Source of the DNA: an uncultured Gemmiger sp.
GTDB taxonomy: Bacteria; Bacillota; Clostridia; Oscillospirales; Ruminococcaceae
NCBI GenBank assembly: GCA_944388145.1
Contig: CALXHQ010000010.1
Location: 42,736-106,735 of the forward strand
DNA length: 64,000 nt
Direction: 5' to 3'
Part shown: piece by piece, positions 10,681 to 20,386 of the stretch
Numbering within the stretch: the first letter of the stretch is position 1
Layout of the letters: every line of letters starts with the position of its first letter
Translations under genes and position numbers: made by a program
The notes under the pieces: generated by a model
Told to the model about the DNA's origin: nothing
Databases searched by the model: none
The model's input: only the letters and a program-made list of their open reading frames with translations

Positions 10681-11220
10681 TCAAAGTGTCAGGCGTTCCA
10701 GGCCCTCCCGGATGGTGTCCAGCCGGCGGCGCAGGGTTCCGTCCAGACGGGTGCCGCCCATATCCAGGCGGATGCCGCCCAAAAGTTCCGGCTCCACCCG
10801 GACGGTCAGGTGGATGCGTTTGCCGGTCACGGCGGCCAGCTTTTCAGTCAGGCGGCGGCGTGCGTCCCCGTCCAGCGGCACAGCAGCCGCGGCGCATACT
10901 TCCAGGATTCCATGGGCCTGGTTGTAGCAGTCCCGATAGGCGCGGGCGCAGTCCCCCAGCTGGCGCAGCAGCCCCTCGTCGCAGAGCAGGTTCAGAAAAT
11001 TGACGGTGTAGGGGTGCATCTGCCCACCGAACGCCTCCTCCAGCAGGGCACGGCGCTGGGCGCGGGGGATGCTGGGCATGGACAAAAGCCGCAGGTACTG
11101 CGGTTCGGCCCCGATGCAGGCAACCGCGCAGACCAGCTCCTGCAGGATCTGGTCTTCCAGGTGCTCCTCGGCGGCCAGGACGTACAGGCTGCCGCCGTAG
11201 CGCTTTGCCGCGCCGGTCAC
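10681..11220 (-). CDS. atpH: F-type ATP synthase delta subunit
   Basis: A 179-residue peripheral-stalk subunit, of normal length. The N-terminal helical domain begins TGAAKRYGGSLYVLAAEE (family pattern 'ARRYAxALFELA'). The C-terminal domain holds the conserved GGIRLDMGGTRLDGTLRRRL, equivalent to 'GGfvlrigD.viDgSir.qL' in the family. It fixes the b-subunit dimer to the top of F1. GTG start at 11220; its GTGA overlaps the atpF stop by four bases, so translation is coupled. Confidence 0.95.
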   Translation of the reverse strand: MTGAAKRYGGSLYVLAAEEHLEDQILQELVCAVACIGAEPQYLRLLSMPSIPRAQRRALLEEAFGGQMHPYTVNFLNLLCDEGLLRQLGDCARAYRDCYNQAHGILEVCAAAAVPLDGDARRRLTEKLAAVTGKRIHLTVRVEPELLGGIRLDMGGTRLDGTLRRRLDTIREGLERLTL

Positions 11221-11723
11221 GAAGCATCCCCCACATGGGCGATGAAGGCATCAATCAGGGCGCGATGGTCCTGCTCGGATACTTCCCGCTCCACCACACG
11301 GCTGGCGATCTGCATGGCAATGCCCCCGATCTCAGCCTTTAACTCATTGGCGGCCTTTTTCTTTTCCTGGGCGATCTGTGCCTCGGCGCGCTGCCGCAGG
11401 GCGGCGGCCTGCTGCCGGGCCTCGGCCAGCAGCTCCGCCTCCCGGGCCTGGGCTCGGGCGTTGGCTTGGCGCAGCATGGCGTCGCTCTCCCTCTTCACAC
11501 CTTCCAGCCGTTCCTGGTACTGCTGCTCCAGTTCCCGGGCCTGCCGGCGGGCGGCTTCGGCATCGGCGTACATGGCGTCGATCTCTGCCTGACGGTCATC
11601 GATCATCTGTTTCACCGGCTTGAACAGGAACTTCTTCAACACCAGAAAGGTGATGATCGCATTACAGAAGGTGAACAGCGCCGTCCAAGGGTTGACGCCC
11701 ACAAAGCTCTCAAATCCAGACAA
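11217..11723 (-). CDS. atpF: F-type ATP synthase b subunit
   Basis: A 168-residue peripheral-stalk protein: one N-terminal membrane helix (TALFTFCNAIITFLVLKKFL), the conserved basic turn FKPVKQMIDDRQAEID, then a long charged coiled coil rich in Ala, Arg, Glu and Gln. Two TTG codons could start it; the second (11723) has GGAGG nine bases upstream and is preferred over the first (11729, three bases). It anchors the head to the a subunit as a dimer. Stop overlaps atpH. Confidence 0.94.
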   Translation of the reverse strand: MSGFESFVGVNPWTALFTFCNAIITFLVLKKFLFKPVKQMIDDRQAEIDAMYADAEAARRQARELEQQYQERLEGVKRESDAMLRQANARAQAREAELLAEARQQAAALRQRAEAQIAQEKKKAANELKAEIGGIAMQIASRVVEREVSEQDHRALIDAFIAHVGDAS

Positions 11724-11777
11724 GAGCAATTCCCTCCTTTCCCTCGGTACAGGGCCGCGTTTTGCGCCGATTGCCGA

Positions 11778-12966
<1,189 letters not shown>

Positions 12967-12970
<4 letters not shown>

Positions 12971-13377
12971 GGTTTGTCCTCCCCCTTTCCGGAGCGGAGC
13001 AGGTCGATAAACTTGAGGGCAAACTGGGCGATCAGCAGCGGAATCAGTGCCGCCACCGGGTCGCATATGTCCGCCCGGAACAGCAGGACCAGCACCACCG
13101 CGATGAAAAGTAACCGGATGCCGGTGGACGCCTGGAGGGACAGCTGCACCCGGGCGGCGTTTTTCTCCTCCCGGGCGCGGTCCAGTGCGCGGGCGATGGT
13201 GATGGACAGAAACAGGAAATGGGCGATGGCAATGCCGCCGCCGATCAAGCCGCCCAGCAGCACTTTGCCATCGAAGCGGCCCAGCACGGCGTAGACGCCG
13301 AACATGGCCGCCACGCAGATGGCGACGATCACCGCCAGGTGGAGCACCTGAGCCAATACATCCCGGTATTTGCGCAT
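12967..13377 (-). CDS. atpI: ATP synthase subunit I-like membrane protein
   Basis: A 136-residue membrane protein with four predicted helices (for example VLHLAVIVAICVAAMFGVY, and LLFIAVVLVLLF) and a short acidic tail. Its place directly before atpB, with a four-base overlap, and its length and topology match the AtpI group, which assists c-ring assembly or Mg2+ supply for the enzyme. It has little recognisable motif content, so the name rests mainly on position and topology. Confidence 0.8.
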
Positions 13378-13471
13378 GGGTTTTGTCCCCCTGTTCAGTA
13401 TGGTCTGCCCCGACCGCTATCATGCAACGTGGGAACAGCAAAGCTGCCCGGCACATTCAGCCAGGTAAAAG

Positions 13472-13741
13472 TCAGTGTCGATGAAAGAACTTGCCGCCGG
13501 ACCGGACGCGCTTTTGTGCTGCTGCGCCCATGCGGTCCATCAGGCGGATGGAGGAAACCAGGCCGCCCACGGCGCCCAGTATGCCGAGAGACACCCCCAG
13601 GGCCAATATCCAGCCGCCCAGCGCAAAGCGATCCCGCAGCCAGACAGCAAGCAGGATGCACCCCGCCAGCGGCGCAGCCACCGAAAAGCCAAACTGTGTT
13701 ACCCAGGCAAGCAGCCGGGCGATATCATAAGCATGCTTCAT
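13472..13741 (-). CDS. atpZ: AtpZ/AtpI-type small membrane protein
   Basis: An 89-residue first gene of the ATP synthase operon, with two membrane helices: VTQFGFSVAAPLAGCILLAV and GGWILALGVSLGILGAVGG. This two-helix form with a polar 'W-L-R-D-R-F' link fits the AtpZ group found upstream of atpI in Firmicutes. ATG 13741 is used (AGAGG about ten bases upstream); a 16-codon in-frame extension upstream lacks a ribosome site. Likely role: assembly or divalent-cation handling with AtpI. Confidence 0.75.
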   Translation of the reverse strand: MKHAYDIARLLAWVTQFGFSVAAPLAGCILLAVWLRDRFALGGWILALGVSLGILGAVGGLVSSIRLMDRMGAAAQKRVRSGGKFFHRH

Positions 13742-13842
13742 AGCAGGTGAACCTCTGTGGTGCAAAAGCGGTACCGGCCGCGCCCACAAAAGCTGCGCGG
13801 ATGGGTCCGGCCTTGGCGACGAAGGAGAAAGATGTTAGTGTT

Positions 13843-13871
13843 AGTATACCGTATGCAATCATCTTTTTCAA
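13843..13871 (-). promoter_or_regulatory. Promoter of the atp operon
   Basis: On the minus strand TTGAAA and TATACT are spaced by 17 bases in an AT-rich block, about 100 bases before atpZ. It is the only good promoter upstream of the ten-gene operon. Confidence 0.7.
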
Positions 13872-13961
13872 TTGTTTTTTATCAACACATGAATTTATTT
13901 TTATCTATTTTGCTTTATCCTGCTTCATCTCAGTCTTTCTCCATGGTTCCTTCGCCACAGT

Positions 13962-14009
13962 AAAAAGCCGCACGGTGCAAGGCCACATGCCTCGCGCCGT
14001 ACGGCGGCA
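13962..14009 (-). terminator. Terminator of the P-type ATPase gene
   Basis: Read on the minus strand, GCCGCCGTACGGCGC pairs imperfectly with GCACCGTGCGGC and is followed by TTTTTA, just after the stop at 14023. Confidence 0.75.
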
Positions 14010-14022
14010 GTTTTGTGCAAAA

Positions 14023-16470
14023 TCAAAAGAGAAGGTCATCGTCGGTACCCGGGCGATGGCCGGTCAGGCGGTTCCACAGGGTGACACCTTTTTCCACCAA
14101 TGTCAGGGCGCTGTTCGGCGTGGGCCCCACCAGCACCACAAACACAGCAAGAATTGCCAGGCCCCGGGCATCCAGCCAGGCAAGTTCCAGCAAGGGGGCA
14201 AACACTGCTGCGGCGGCCAGCGCCAGAACCAGCATACCGCACCACAGCACGGTGTGCACCAGCGTAAAGGGACGGCAAACCCGCCACAAGACCGCCAGGC
14301 CCACCGCCAGCAGCACAAAGGTACAGATGGTGGACAGCTGAGCGTTGGTCAAATCAAAGATCAGGGCAAATATCTCCACCCCCACCAGAAGCGCAAAATC
14401 CGTCAGGCCGCCAGGCAGCGCCGCCCGCAGCACATTGCGGATAAAATGGCCCTGGATGCGCTCGTGATTGGGTTCCAGCGCCAGAACAAAGGACGGGATA
14501 CCGATGGTGGTGGCGGAAATCAGCGTGAGCTGCAGCGGCAGCAGCGGATACGGCAGCGCCACAAACAGCGTAACCAAACTGAGCAAAAACGAAAAGATGT
14601 TCTTGACCAGGAACAACGAGGCGGAACGCTGAATGTTGTTGATTACCCGGCGGCCCTCCGCCACCACGGCGGGCAGGCCGGCAAAGTTGGAATCCATCAG
14701 CACCAGCTGGGCCACCTGACTGGCGGCCTGCGCGCCGGAGGCCATGGCAATGCCGCAGTCGGCGTCCTTCAGGGCCAGCACATCGTTGACGCCGTCGCCG
14801 GTCATGGCCACAGTGTGGCCGGCCTGCTGCATAGCACGCACCAGCTTGCGCTTTTGCCCCGGGGTCACCCGGCCGAACACGGTATACTTTTCCGCCGCGG
14901 CAGCCAGCTGCTGGTCCGTGCGCAGCGTGGAGGCATCCACACAGTGTTCCGCCCCCTGCACCCCTGCCTGACGGGCCACCTCGCTGACAGCCTGGGGGTT
15001 ATCGCCCGAGATCACCCGGATGGCCACCCCCTGCCGGGCAAAGTATTCAAAGGTTTCCGGTGCCTCGGGCCGGATGCGGTTGGCCACCGGAACCAGTGCC
15101 ACAAAGTCCAGCATTTTGGGGACAAGGCCCGCTTTGGGGTCGGGCTGCGCCCTGCTGGCTGCCAGCAGCAGTACCCGGTAGCCCTTGGCAAGATAGGGTT
15201 CCACATAGTGGACCAGCTCGCCGTAACGGCTGCCGGCCACAAATTCCGGCGCGCCCACCACAAAATGACCGTGGCCGGCAAAGCTGGCAGCGCTCCACTT
15301 GTAGGCAGAGTCAAAGGGAACCCGGCTCTGCGCCACCCAGTCGCTGCCGCCGGTAAACCGGCGGCACATGGCCCGGGCGGTATCGTTCTCCGGCTCAGTA
15401 CCGGCGTAGAAGGCGCGCAGGATTGCATCGACCTGCTCCGGCGGCCAGGCCGCCTCGTCCAGAAGCACCGGCGTGCCCGCATCCATCGCAGCCTCGGTGA
15501 TGGTGCCGGTCTTGTCCACACAGAGCACATCCACCCGGGCCAGTGTCTCGATACAGTTCATGTCCTGGGCCAATACCTTGCGCCGGGCCAGGCGGATCAT
15601 ACTGACGGCCAGCGCCACACTGGTGAGCAGGTAAAGGCCTTCCGGGATCATGCCGATCAGGGCGGCCACGGTGGCCTCCACCGAATCCCGCAGGGTCAGC
15701 CCCAGGGCGTCATACTGCTGCAAAAACAGCAGAATCCCAAATGGAATCAGCAGAATGCCGATGAAACGGATCAGCTTGTCCAGCGAGCGCATCATCTCAC
15801 TTTTGGCCAGTTTGACATCGGTTTTTGCCTCCGTCATCAGGCGGTTGGCGTAGGATTCGGCGCCAACGCGGGTCAGCTGGGCACGCACACGGCCGGAAGT
15901 GAGAAAACTGCCCGACCGCAGCCCGTCGCCGGGCTGCTTGGCCACCGGCTCGGCCTCGCCGGTGACAAGGGCCTCGTTAACCCTGGCACTGCCGGTTCGC
16001 ACCACTGCATCGGCACAAATCTGTTCGCCGGCGGAAAATTCCACAAGATCGTCCCGCACCAGCTGGCTGGCGGGCAGCTCCTGCATCCGGCCATCCCGCA
16101 GGCAGCGGACCTTGTGGACCGCCACCAGCGTGAGCTGATCCACCGCATGTTTTGAGCGCAGCTGCTGCACGATGCCAATGACCGTGTTGCAGACCGCCAC
16201 GATGAGAAAGCCCATATTGGCAAAGCTGCCCACCGACCACAGCAGCGCCGCCAGCACAACGAACACCAGGTTAAAAAAGGTGAACGTGTTTTCCCGCACA
16301 ATCTGCCAGGTCGTCTTGGTGGGGCTGGCAACCTCGCAGTTGTCCAGCCCGGCAGCCACTCGTTCAGCCGCCTGGGCCGCGGTCAGGCCGATGTTCGGGT
16401 CAGGATGCTCCACCGGCAGCAATGTGGCGGGTTCTGCGCGGCGGTTGGCGTGATTGTTTTTCTGTGGCAA
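14023..16470 (-). CDS. P-type cation-transporting ATPase (CtpE/CaxP-like, probably Ca2+)
   Basis: An 815-residue P-type ATPase. Visible in order: an N-terminal cytosolic start, TM1-2 near residue 60-110 (TFFNLVFVVLAALLW), the actuator loop with VTGEAEP (family TGES-like), TM4 with MIPEGLYLLTSVALA (ion-binding PEGL), the phosphorylation site CVDKTGTIT, the nucleotide-binding domain, the hinge TGDGVNDVLALKDAD, and a C-terminal set of helices. PEGL in place of CPC or the PE-x-LP pattern recalls the CtpE/CaxP branch linked to calcium export; this is family memory. No ATG fits the N-terminus; TTG 16470 with GAGGTGA six bases upstream is proposed. It stands alone with its own terminator. Confidence 0.88.
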   Translation of the reverse strand: MPQKNNHANRRAEPATLLPVEHPDPNIGLTAAQAAERVAAGLDNCEVASPTKTTWQIVRENTFTFFNLVFVVLAALLWSVGSFANMGFLIVAVCNTVIGIVQQLRSKHAVDQLTLVAVHKVRCLRDGRMQELPASQLVRDDLVEFSAGEQICADAVVRTGSARVNEALVTGEAEPVAKQPGDGLRSGSFLTSGRVRAQLTRVGAESYANRLMTEAKTDVKLAKSEMMRSLDKLIRFIGILLIPFGILLFLQQYDALGLTLRDSVEATVAALIGMIPEGLYLLTSVALAVSMIRLARRKVLAQDMNCIETLARVDVLCVDKTGTITEAAMDAGTPVLLDEAAWPPEQVDAILRAFYAGTEPENDTARAMCRRFTGGSDWVAQSRVPFDSAYKWSAASFAGHGHFVVGAPEFVAGSRYGELVHYVEPYLAKGYRVLLLAASRAQPDPKAGLVPKMLDFVALVPVANRIRPEAPETFEYFARQGVAIRVISGDNPQAVSEVARQAGVQGAEHCVDASTLRTDQQLAAAAEKYTVFGRVTPGQKRKLVRAMQQAGHTVAMTGDGVNDVLALKDADCGIAMASGAQAASQVAQLVLMDSNFAGLPAVVAEGRRVINNIQRSASLFLVKNIFSFLLSLVTLFVALPYPLLPLQLTLISATTIGIPSFVLALEPNHERIQGHFIRNVLRAALPGGLTDFALLVGVEIFALIFDLTNAQLSTICTFVLLAVGLAVLWRVCRPFTLVHTVLWCGMLVLALAAAAVFAPLLELAWLDARGLAILAVFVVLVGPTPNSALTLVEKGVTLWNRLTGHRPGTDDDLLF

Positions 16471-16579
16471 GGCAAGTCACCTCAGTCCGGGCCGCACAGG
16501 GCGGCAAATTTACATTTGGGGAGATCTGTCCCCTAATCTTAGACGAGAGAATGTGAACAAATAAAGCATTTACGCCGAA

Positions 16580-16634
16580 AAAATCCGCCCGCCGGGCGCC
16601 GGGCAAATTGCCCGATGGCAGCCACGGCGGGCGG
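16580..16634 (-). terminator. Terminator of prfB
   Basis: On the minus strand CCGCCCGCC pairs with GGCGGGCGG and is followed by ATTTTTT. An inner GGGCAAATTGCCC palindrome extends the structure. Confidence 0.75.
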
Positions 16635-16667
16635 TGGATATCAGAATCATCCGGATGGGGCGGGCGG

Positions 16668-17789
16668 TCAGACGTCCTGCAGCTCTCCGCGGGAGGCAGC
16701 CTTCAGATAGGCAAAGATGAAACCGTCCAGGTCGCCGTCCATGACAGCCTGCACATTGCCGTTTTCGTAGCCGGTGCGATGGTCCTTGACCAGGGTGTAG
16801 GGCATAAACACATAGCTGCGGATCTGATGGCCCCAGGCGATCTCGTTCTGCACGCCCTTGATGTCATCGATCTTGTCCTTGTGCTGCTGCAGGGCGATCT
16901 GGTACAGCTTGGCTTTCAGCATTTCCATGGCGTACTCGCGGTTCTGCAGCTGGCTGCGCTGGGTCTGGCAGGAGGTAACAATGCCGGTGGGCTTGTGGAT
17001 CAGGCGGACGGCCGAGGAAGTCTTGTTGATATGCTGGCCGCCGGCGCCGGAGGAACGGTAGACCTGCATCTCAATATCCTCAGGGCGGATCTCAATTTTA
17101 ATGTCGTCGTTCAGTTCCGGCATGACTTCCAGCGAGGCAAAACTGGTCTGGCGGCGGGCGTTGGCGTCGAAGGGGCTGATACGCACCAGGCGGTGGACGC
17201 CGTTCTCACTTTTCAGCATGCCGTAGGCATTGGGCCCTTTGACCATCATCGAGGCGCTCTTGATACCAGCCTCGTCGCCGTCCAGCACATCCATAACCTC
17301 CACCTTATAGCCGTGGGCATCGGCCCAGCGGGTGTACATACGGTAGAGCATCTCGGCCCAGTCCTGTGCCTCGGTGCCGCCGGTGCCTGCGTGGAAGGTC
17401 AAGATGGCATTGTTGGCGTCGTATTCGCCGTTGAGCATGGTCATCAGCTGCAGGTCATCGATGGATTTTTCCACCGCATTGACGGCCTCTTCCCCCTCGG
17501 GGAGCAGGCTGGGATCATTTTCCTCTGCCAGCATCTCCAGCATGGTGGCGGCATCCTCGTACTGGCTCTTCAGTTTTTTGAAGCGGTCCAGCTTGCCCTT
17601 CAGGTCACTCATCTCGGTGTAGACCTTCTGGCTCTTTTCCTGGTCATCGTAAAAGCCAGGCAGCGTCATCTGATGCTCCAGCTCGGCCAGGCGCTTCTCG
17701 CTGGCCTCGATGGACAGCGCGTCCCGCAGGTCGTTGACGGCGGTCTCGAACCCGCCCAGTTTGGCTTTCAGTTCGTCGAGCGTGATCAT
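16668..17789 (-). CDS. prfB: Peptide chain release factor 2, no programmed frameshift
   Basis: A 373-residue class I release factor for UGA and UAA. RF2 identity comes from the codon-reading tripeptide in RISPFDANARRQTSF (Ser-Pro-Phe) and the peptidyl-tRNA hydrolysing GGQ in SSGAGGQHINKTSS. Most RF2 genes need a +1 frameshift at a CUU-UGA about 25 codons in; here the same place (codons 24-30, DALSIEASEK) reads straight through without a stop. ATG 17789 gives the standard N-terminus MITLDELKAKLGG; the frame is open upstream but that part lies in the leader. The ribosome site is weak (AAAGGGG, 13 bases away). Confidence 0.95.
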   Translation of the reverse strand: MITLDELKAKLGGFETAVNDLRDALSIEASEKRLAELEHQMTLPGFYDDQEKSQKVYTEMSDLKGKLDRFKKLKSQYEDAATMLEMLAEENDPSLLPEGEEAVNAVEKSIDDLQLMTMLNGEYDANNAILTFHAGTGGTEAQDWAEMLYRMYTRWADAHGYKVEVMDVLDGDEAGIKSASMMVKGPNAYGMLKSENGVHRLVRISPFDANARRQTSFASLEVMPELNDDIKIEIRPEDIEMQVYRSSGAGGQHINKTSSAVRLIHKPTGIVTSCQTQRSQLQNREYAMEMLKAKLYQIALQQHKDKIDDIKGVQNEIAWGHQIRSYVFMPYTLVKDHRTGYENGNVQAVMDGDLDGFIFAYLKAASRGELQDV

Positions 17790-17896
17790 AATTGTGCAAA
17801 TACCCCTTTTATCGTACAGTGTTTGTGCGGACAGGTTGCTCGTATTATCGTACAAAAAGCCGCCGTTTTGGACACGGCGCAAAATAACACGATATA

Positions 17897-17925
17897 AGTA
17901 TAGCGAATTTTCCCGGCTTTGTAAA
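17897..17925 (-). promoter_or_regulatory. Promoter of prfB
   Basis: Minus-strand TTTACA and TATACT with a 17-base spacer, about 110 bases before the ATG. The leader between them contains two direct copies of TTATCGTACA (plus-strand reading, 17809 and 17846 region), of unknown meaning. Confidence 0.65.
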
Positions 17926-17965
17926 CTGTTCTTGACGATATGGCGCGCTGTTCACAGAAAATTCT

Positions 17966-17994
17966 TTGCTTTTTAGAAGTAAGTGGGGTATAAT
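17966..17994 (+). promoter_or_regulatory. Promoter of the zinc-finger membrane protein gene
   Basis: TTGCTT and a perfect TATAAT separated by 17 bases, diverging from the prfB promoter 40 bases away. Confidence 0.55.
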
Positions 17995-18123
17995 TACCAT
18001 AATCCGGGCCGCCTGGCGGTGCTGGACACTGTTTTGCCCGCCGGCTTTGGACCGGGTCCGGGCAGGGCCGGGTGGCCTGTTGCGGCATACCAGCCCGCCA
18101 AATTCGAGACGGAGGCTGACTGA

Positions 18124-19149
18124 ATGGCATTATATACAGGGAATCATTGTCCCGTTTGCAACGAAGTGTTTACCGATACAGACGATGTGGTGGTCTGCCC
18201 GGAGTGCGGCACACCTTATCATCGGGCCTGCTGGCAGAAGGTGGGGGCCTGCGTTCACGCAGCACAGCACAGCGCAGGCTTTGTCTGGACACCGGACAAA
18301 GCCCCTGATGCGGAGGGCGACCCGGCCGAGGAGCGCGTCTGCCCCAACTGCGGCGCCCACAATGCGGCGGCGGCGCGGTTCTGCGACCACTGCGGCACAC
18401 CACTGGGCGCACAGCCACCCCGCGCCGCCCGCAATCCTGGCAACGCCGGGCCCATTTACACCCGGCAGCAGCCGCCGGAACATTGTACAGAGCCCGGCAG
18501 CGGCGGCAGCGCCGCCGGAACCGCCCGGCAGCCCAATTTCGCCGGCATCTACCGGCGGGAGCTGCATCCCGACGACACCATTGACGGCATCAAGGCCAAG
18601 GACTGGGCCAGCTACGTGGGACCGTCCAGCCTGCTGTATCTGGCACAGTTTGTCCGCATGGACGAAACCAAACGCCGCACCAGCGTGAGCCTGGCCGCCT
18701 TTTTCCTTGGGCCGGTCTACTTCTTCTACCGCAAGATGTGGAAACAGGGCGTGCTGTTCACGCTGCTGTCGCTGGTGCTGCTCTTCCCCACCGTTTTGCT
18801 GCTGCTGCAGGTGGCCGGTTCTCCGCTGCTGGCCGGGGTGGACCTGAGCTGGCTTTCGGTCGCCAACTGGGTGCTGATGTTTGTGGACATGGCACAGATG
18901 ATCCTGCGCAGTCTGTTTGCCTTTTACTGGTACAAGCAAACTTCTGCCAAGCGCATCCGCGCCATCTGCGAACAGCTGCCGGAAGGCAAGGAGCGCTCGG
19001 ACGCGCTGGCCATGCGCGGCGGCACCAGCGTGGTGGCTGTGATTTTGTTCTTTGCCGTGGTGGTGGCTGCCAGTATGGCGCTGTACTGGGCTATGGGTTC
19101 CGGCCGTGATGCCGCCCTGAGCCTGCTGATGCGCTCATACATCATGTGA
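18124..19149 (+). CDS. Zinc-finger (RING-like plus zinc-ribbon) membrane protein
   Basis: A 341-residue protein of modular build. Residues 1-45 hold Cys/His pairs CPVCNEVF, CPECGTPYHRACW, resembling the prokaryotic RING-like finger. Residues 75-100 are a second zinc ribbon (CPNCGAHN and CDHCGTPLG). A Pro/Gly-rich linker follows, then from about residue 160 a membrane part with several helices (VSLAAFFLGPVYFFYRKMW, LFTLLSLVLLFPTVLLLLQ, and a C-terminal VVAVILFFAVVVAASMALY) that resembles DUF2628-type membrane proteins. Start follows GGAGG at eight bases. No function is assigned; the zinc modules probably face the cytosol and bind a partner. It precedes the nucleotidyltransferase gene by 71 bases, perhaps in one transcript. 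Confidence 0.75.
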   Translation: MALYTGNHCPVCNEVFTDTDDVVVCPECGTPYHRACWQKVGACVHAAQHSAGFVWTPDKAPDAEGDPAEERVCPNCGAHNAAAARFCDHCGTPLGAQPPRAARNPGNAGPIYTRQQPPEHCTEPGSGGSAAGTARQPNFAGIYRRELHPDDTIDGIKAKDWASYVGPSSLLYLAQFVRMDETKRRTSVSLAAFFLGPVYFFYRKMWKQGVLFTLLSLVLLFPTVLLLLQVAGSPLLAGVDLSWLSVANWVLMFVDMAQMILRSLFAFYWYKQTSAKRIRAICEQLPEGKERSDALAMRGGTSVVAVILFFAVVVAASMALYWAMGSGRDAALSLLMRSYIM

Positions 19150-19220
19150 GGTCATTGTGCGGAAAAGGGAAACGTTCCCGCCGGCGACGGCCATGCGGGA
19201 AACTGTAACAGGAGGATATT

Positions 19221-20147
19221 ATGAAAACTGCACTGGTTATTATGGCTGCGGGCATCGGCTCCCGCTACGGCGGCGGCATCAAGCAGCTGGCCACCGTGGG
19301 CCCCAACGGCGAGATCCTGATGGATTACTCCATCCACGACGCCATCGAGGCGGGTTTTGACAAGATTGTCTTTATCATCCGCCATGACATTGAGGAAGCT
19401 TTCCGTGAGGTCATCGGCGACCGCATCCAGAAGGTCTGCGACGGTCTGGGCGTGGAGGTTGCCTACGCCTTCCAGTCGCTGGAGGACCTGCCTGCGGGCG
19501 CCGCCCTGCCCCATGGCCGCACCAAGCCCTGGGGTACCGGGCAGGCAGTGCTGGCCTGCCGGGACATCCTGCATGAGCCGTTTGCCGTCATCAACGCCGA
19601 TGACTACTACGGCAAGCAGGCGTACGTGGCGCTGCACGATTTTTTGGAGCAGTATGATCCGGCTCACCCCGAGAAGCTGTGCATGGCCGGTTTTGTGCTG
19701 AAAAACACCCTGAGCGACAACGGTGCTGTAACCCGCGGCATCTGCAAAATGAACAGCGCCGGCTACCTGACCGGCGTGGACGAAACCAAGGGCATTGAAA
19801 AGACTGCCGACGGCGCCGCTGCCGGCGGCAAGGCGCTGGATGTGGAAAGCCTGGTCAGCATGAATATGTGGGGCCTGACCCCCGAGTTCATGGGCCTTTT
19901 GAAGGACGGCTTTGTGGAGTTCTTCGACAAGGCGGAGGGTGACATGACCAAGAGCGAGTACCTGCTGCCCATCTATATTGATGAGCTGCTGCAGGCCGGT
20001 AAGGTCAGCGTGCAGGTGCTGAAAACACCGGACAAGTGGTTCGGCGTTACCTATCAGGAGGACCGCCCCGCGGTTCAGCAGGCGTTTGCCGAGCTGATTG
20101 CCCAGGGTGTGTACCAGCCTGACCTGTTCCGTGATTTGAAGAAGTAA
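19221..20147 (+). CDS. Sugar-phosphate nucleotidyltransferase family protein
   Basis: A 308-residue protein with the nucleotidyltransferase fold. The N-terminal nucleotide loop reads MAAGIGSRYGGGIKQLATVG (compare 'AAGxGTRxxPxT'), followed by HGRTKPWGTGQAVLACRD, a GTGQA-type substrate motif, and the metal-binding Asp pair in VINADDYYG. The enzyme should transfer NMP from an NTP to a sugar phosphate, releasing pyrophosphate. Its position before a class II galT suggests a role in galactose or UDP-sugar metabolism, but the sugar and nucleotide are not known. Ribosome site AGGAGG, five bases before ATG. A strong terminator follows. Confidence 0.85.
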   Translation: MKTALVIMAAGIGSRYGGGIKQLATVGPNGEILMDYSIHDAIEAGFDKIVFIIRHDIEEAFREVIGDRIQKVCDGLGVEVAYAFQSLEDLPAGAALPHGRTKPWGTGQAVLACRDILHEPFAVINADDYYGKQAYVALHDFLEQYDPAHPEKLCMAGFVLKNTLSDNGAVTRGICKMNSAGYLTGVDETKGIEKTADGAAAGGKALDVESLVSMNMWGLTPEFMGLLKDGFVEFFDKAEGDMTKSEYLLPIYIDELLQAGKVSVQVLKTPDKWFGVTYQEDRPAVQQAFAELIAQGVYQPDLFRDLKK

Positions 20148-20153
20148 AAGTTC

Positions 20154-20206
20154 TCCCGGGAAGGGCTGCGGCCGGTATGGCGGCTGCGGGCTTCCCGGGA
20201 TTTTTT
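20154..20206 (+). terminator. Terminator after the nucleotidyltransferase
   Basis: TCCCGGGAA pairs with TTCCCGGGA around an inner GC-rich stem and is followed by TTTTTT. Confidence 0.85.
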
Positions 20207-20386
20207 GTATCATTGTTGCGCTGCTGCCCTCCCGGAGACCGGCGCCGCGGAAGTTTCGGCTGGTCCGCCGCCTGTTTTCCGCCCCGCTGCGGCCCGCCGC
20301 GTCAAATGCACAAAAGCATGGGTATTTCTCCCATGGAAACGGGTGAAAAAATGCGGTATCGTTTAAGTAACAGGAGGTTTGCCACT

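Noticed and set aside
13747-16155. 802-codon plus-strand frame
   Set aside because: Antisense of the P-type ATPase; rich in Gln/His/Gly with no recognisable domain.
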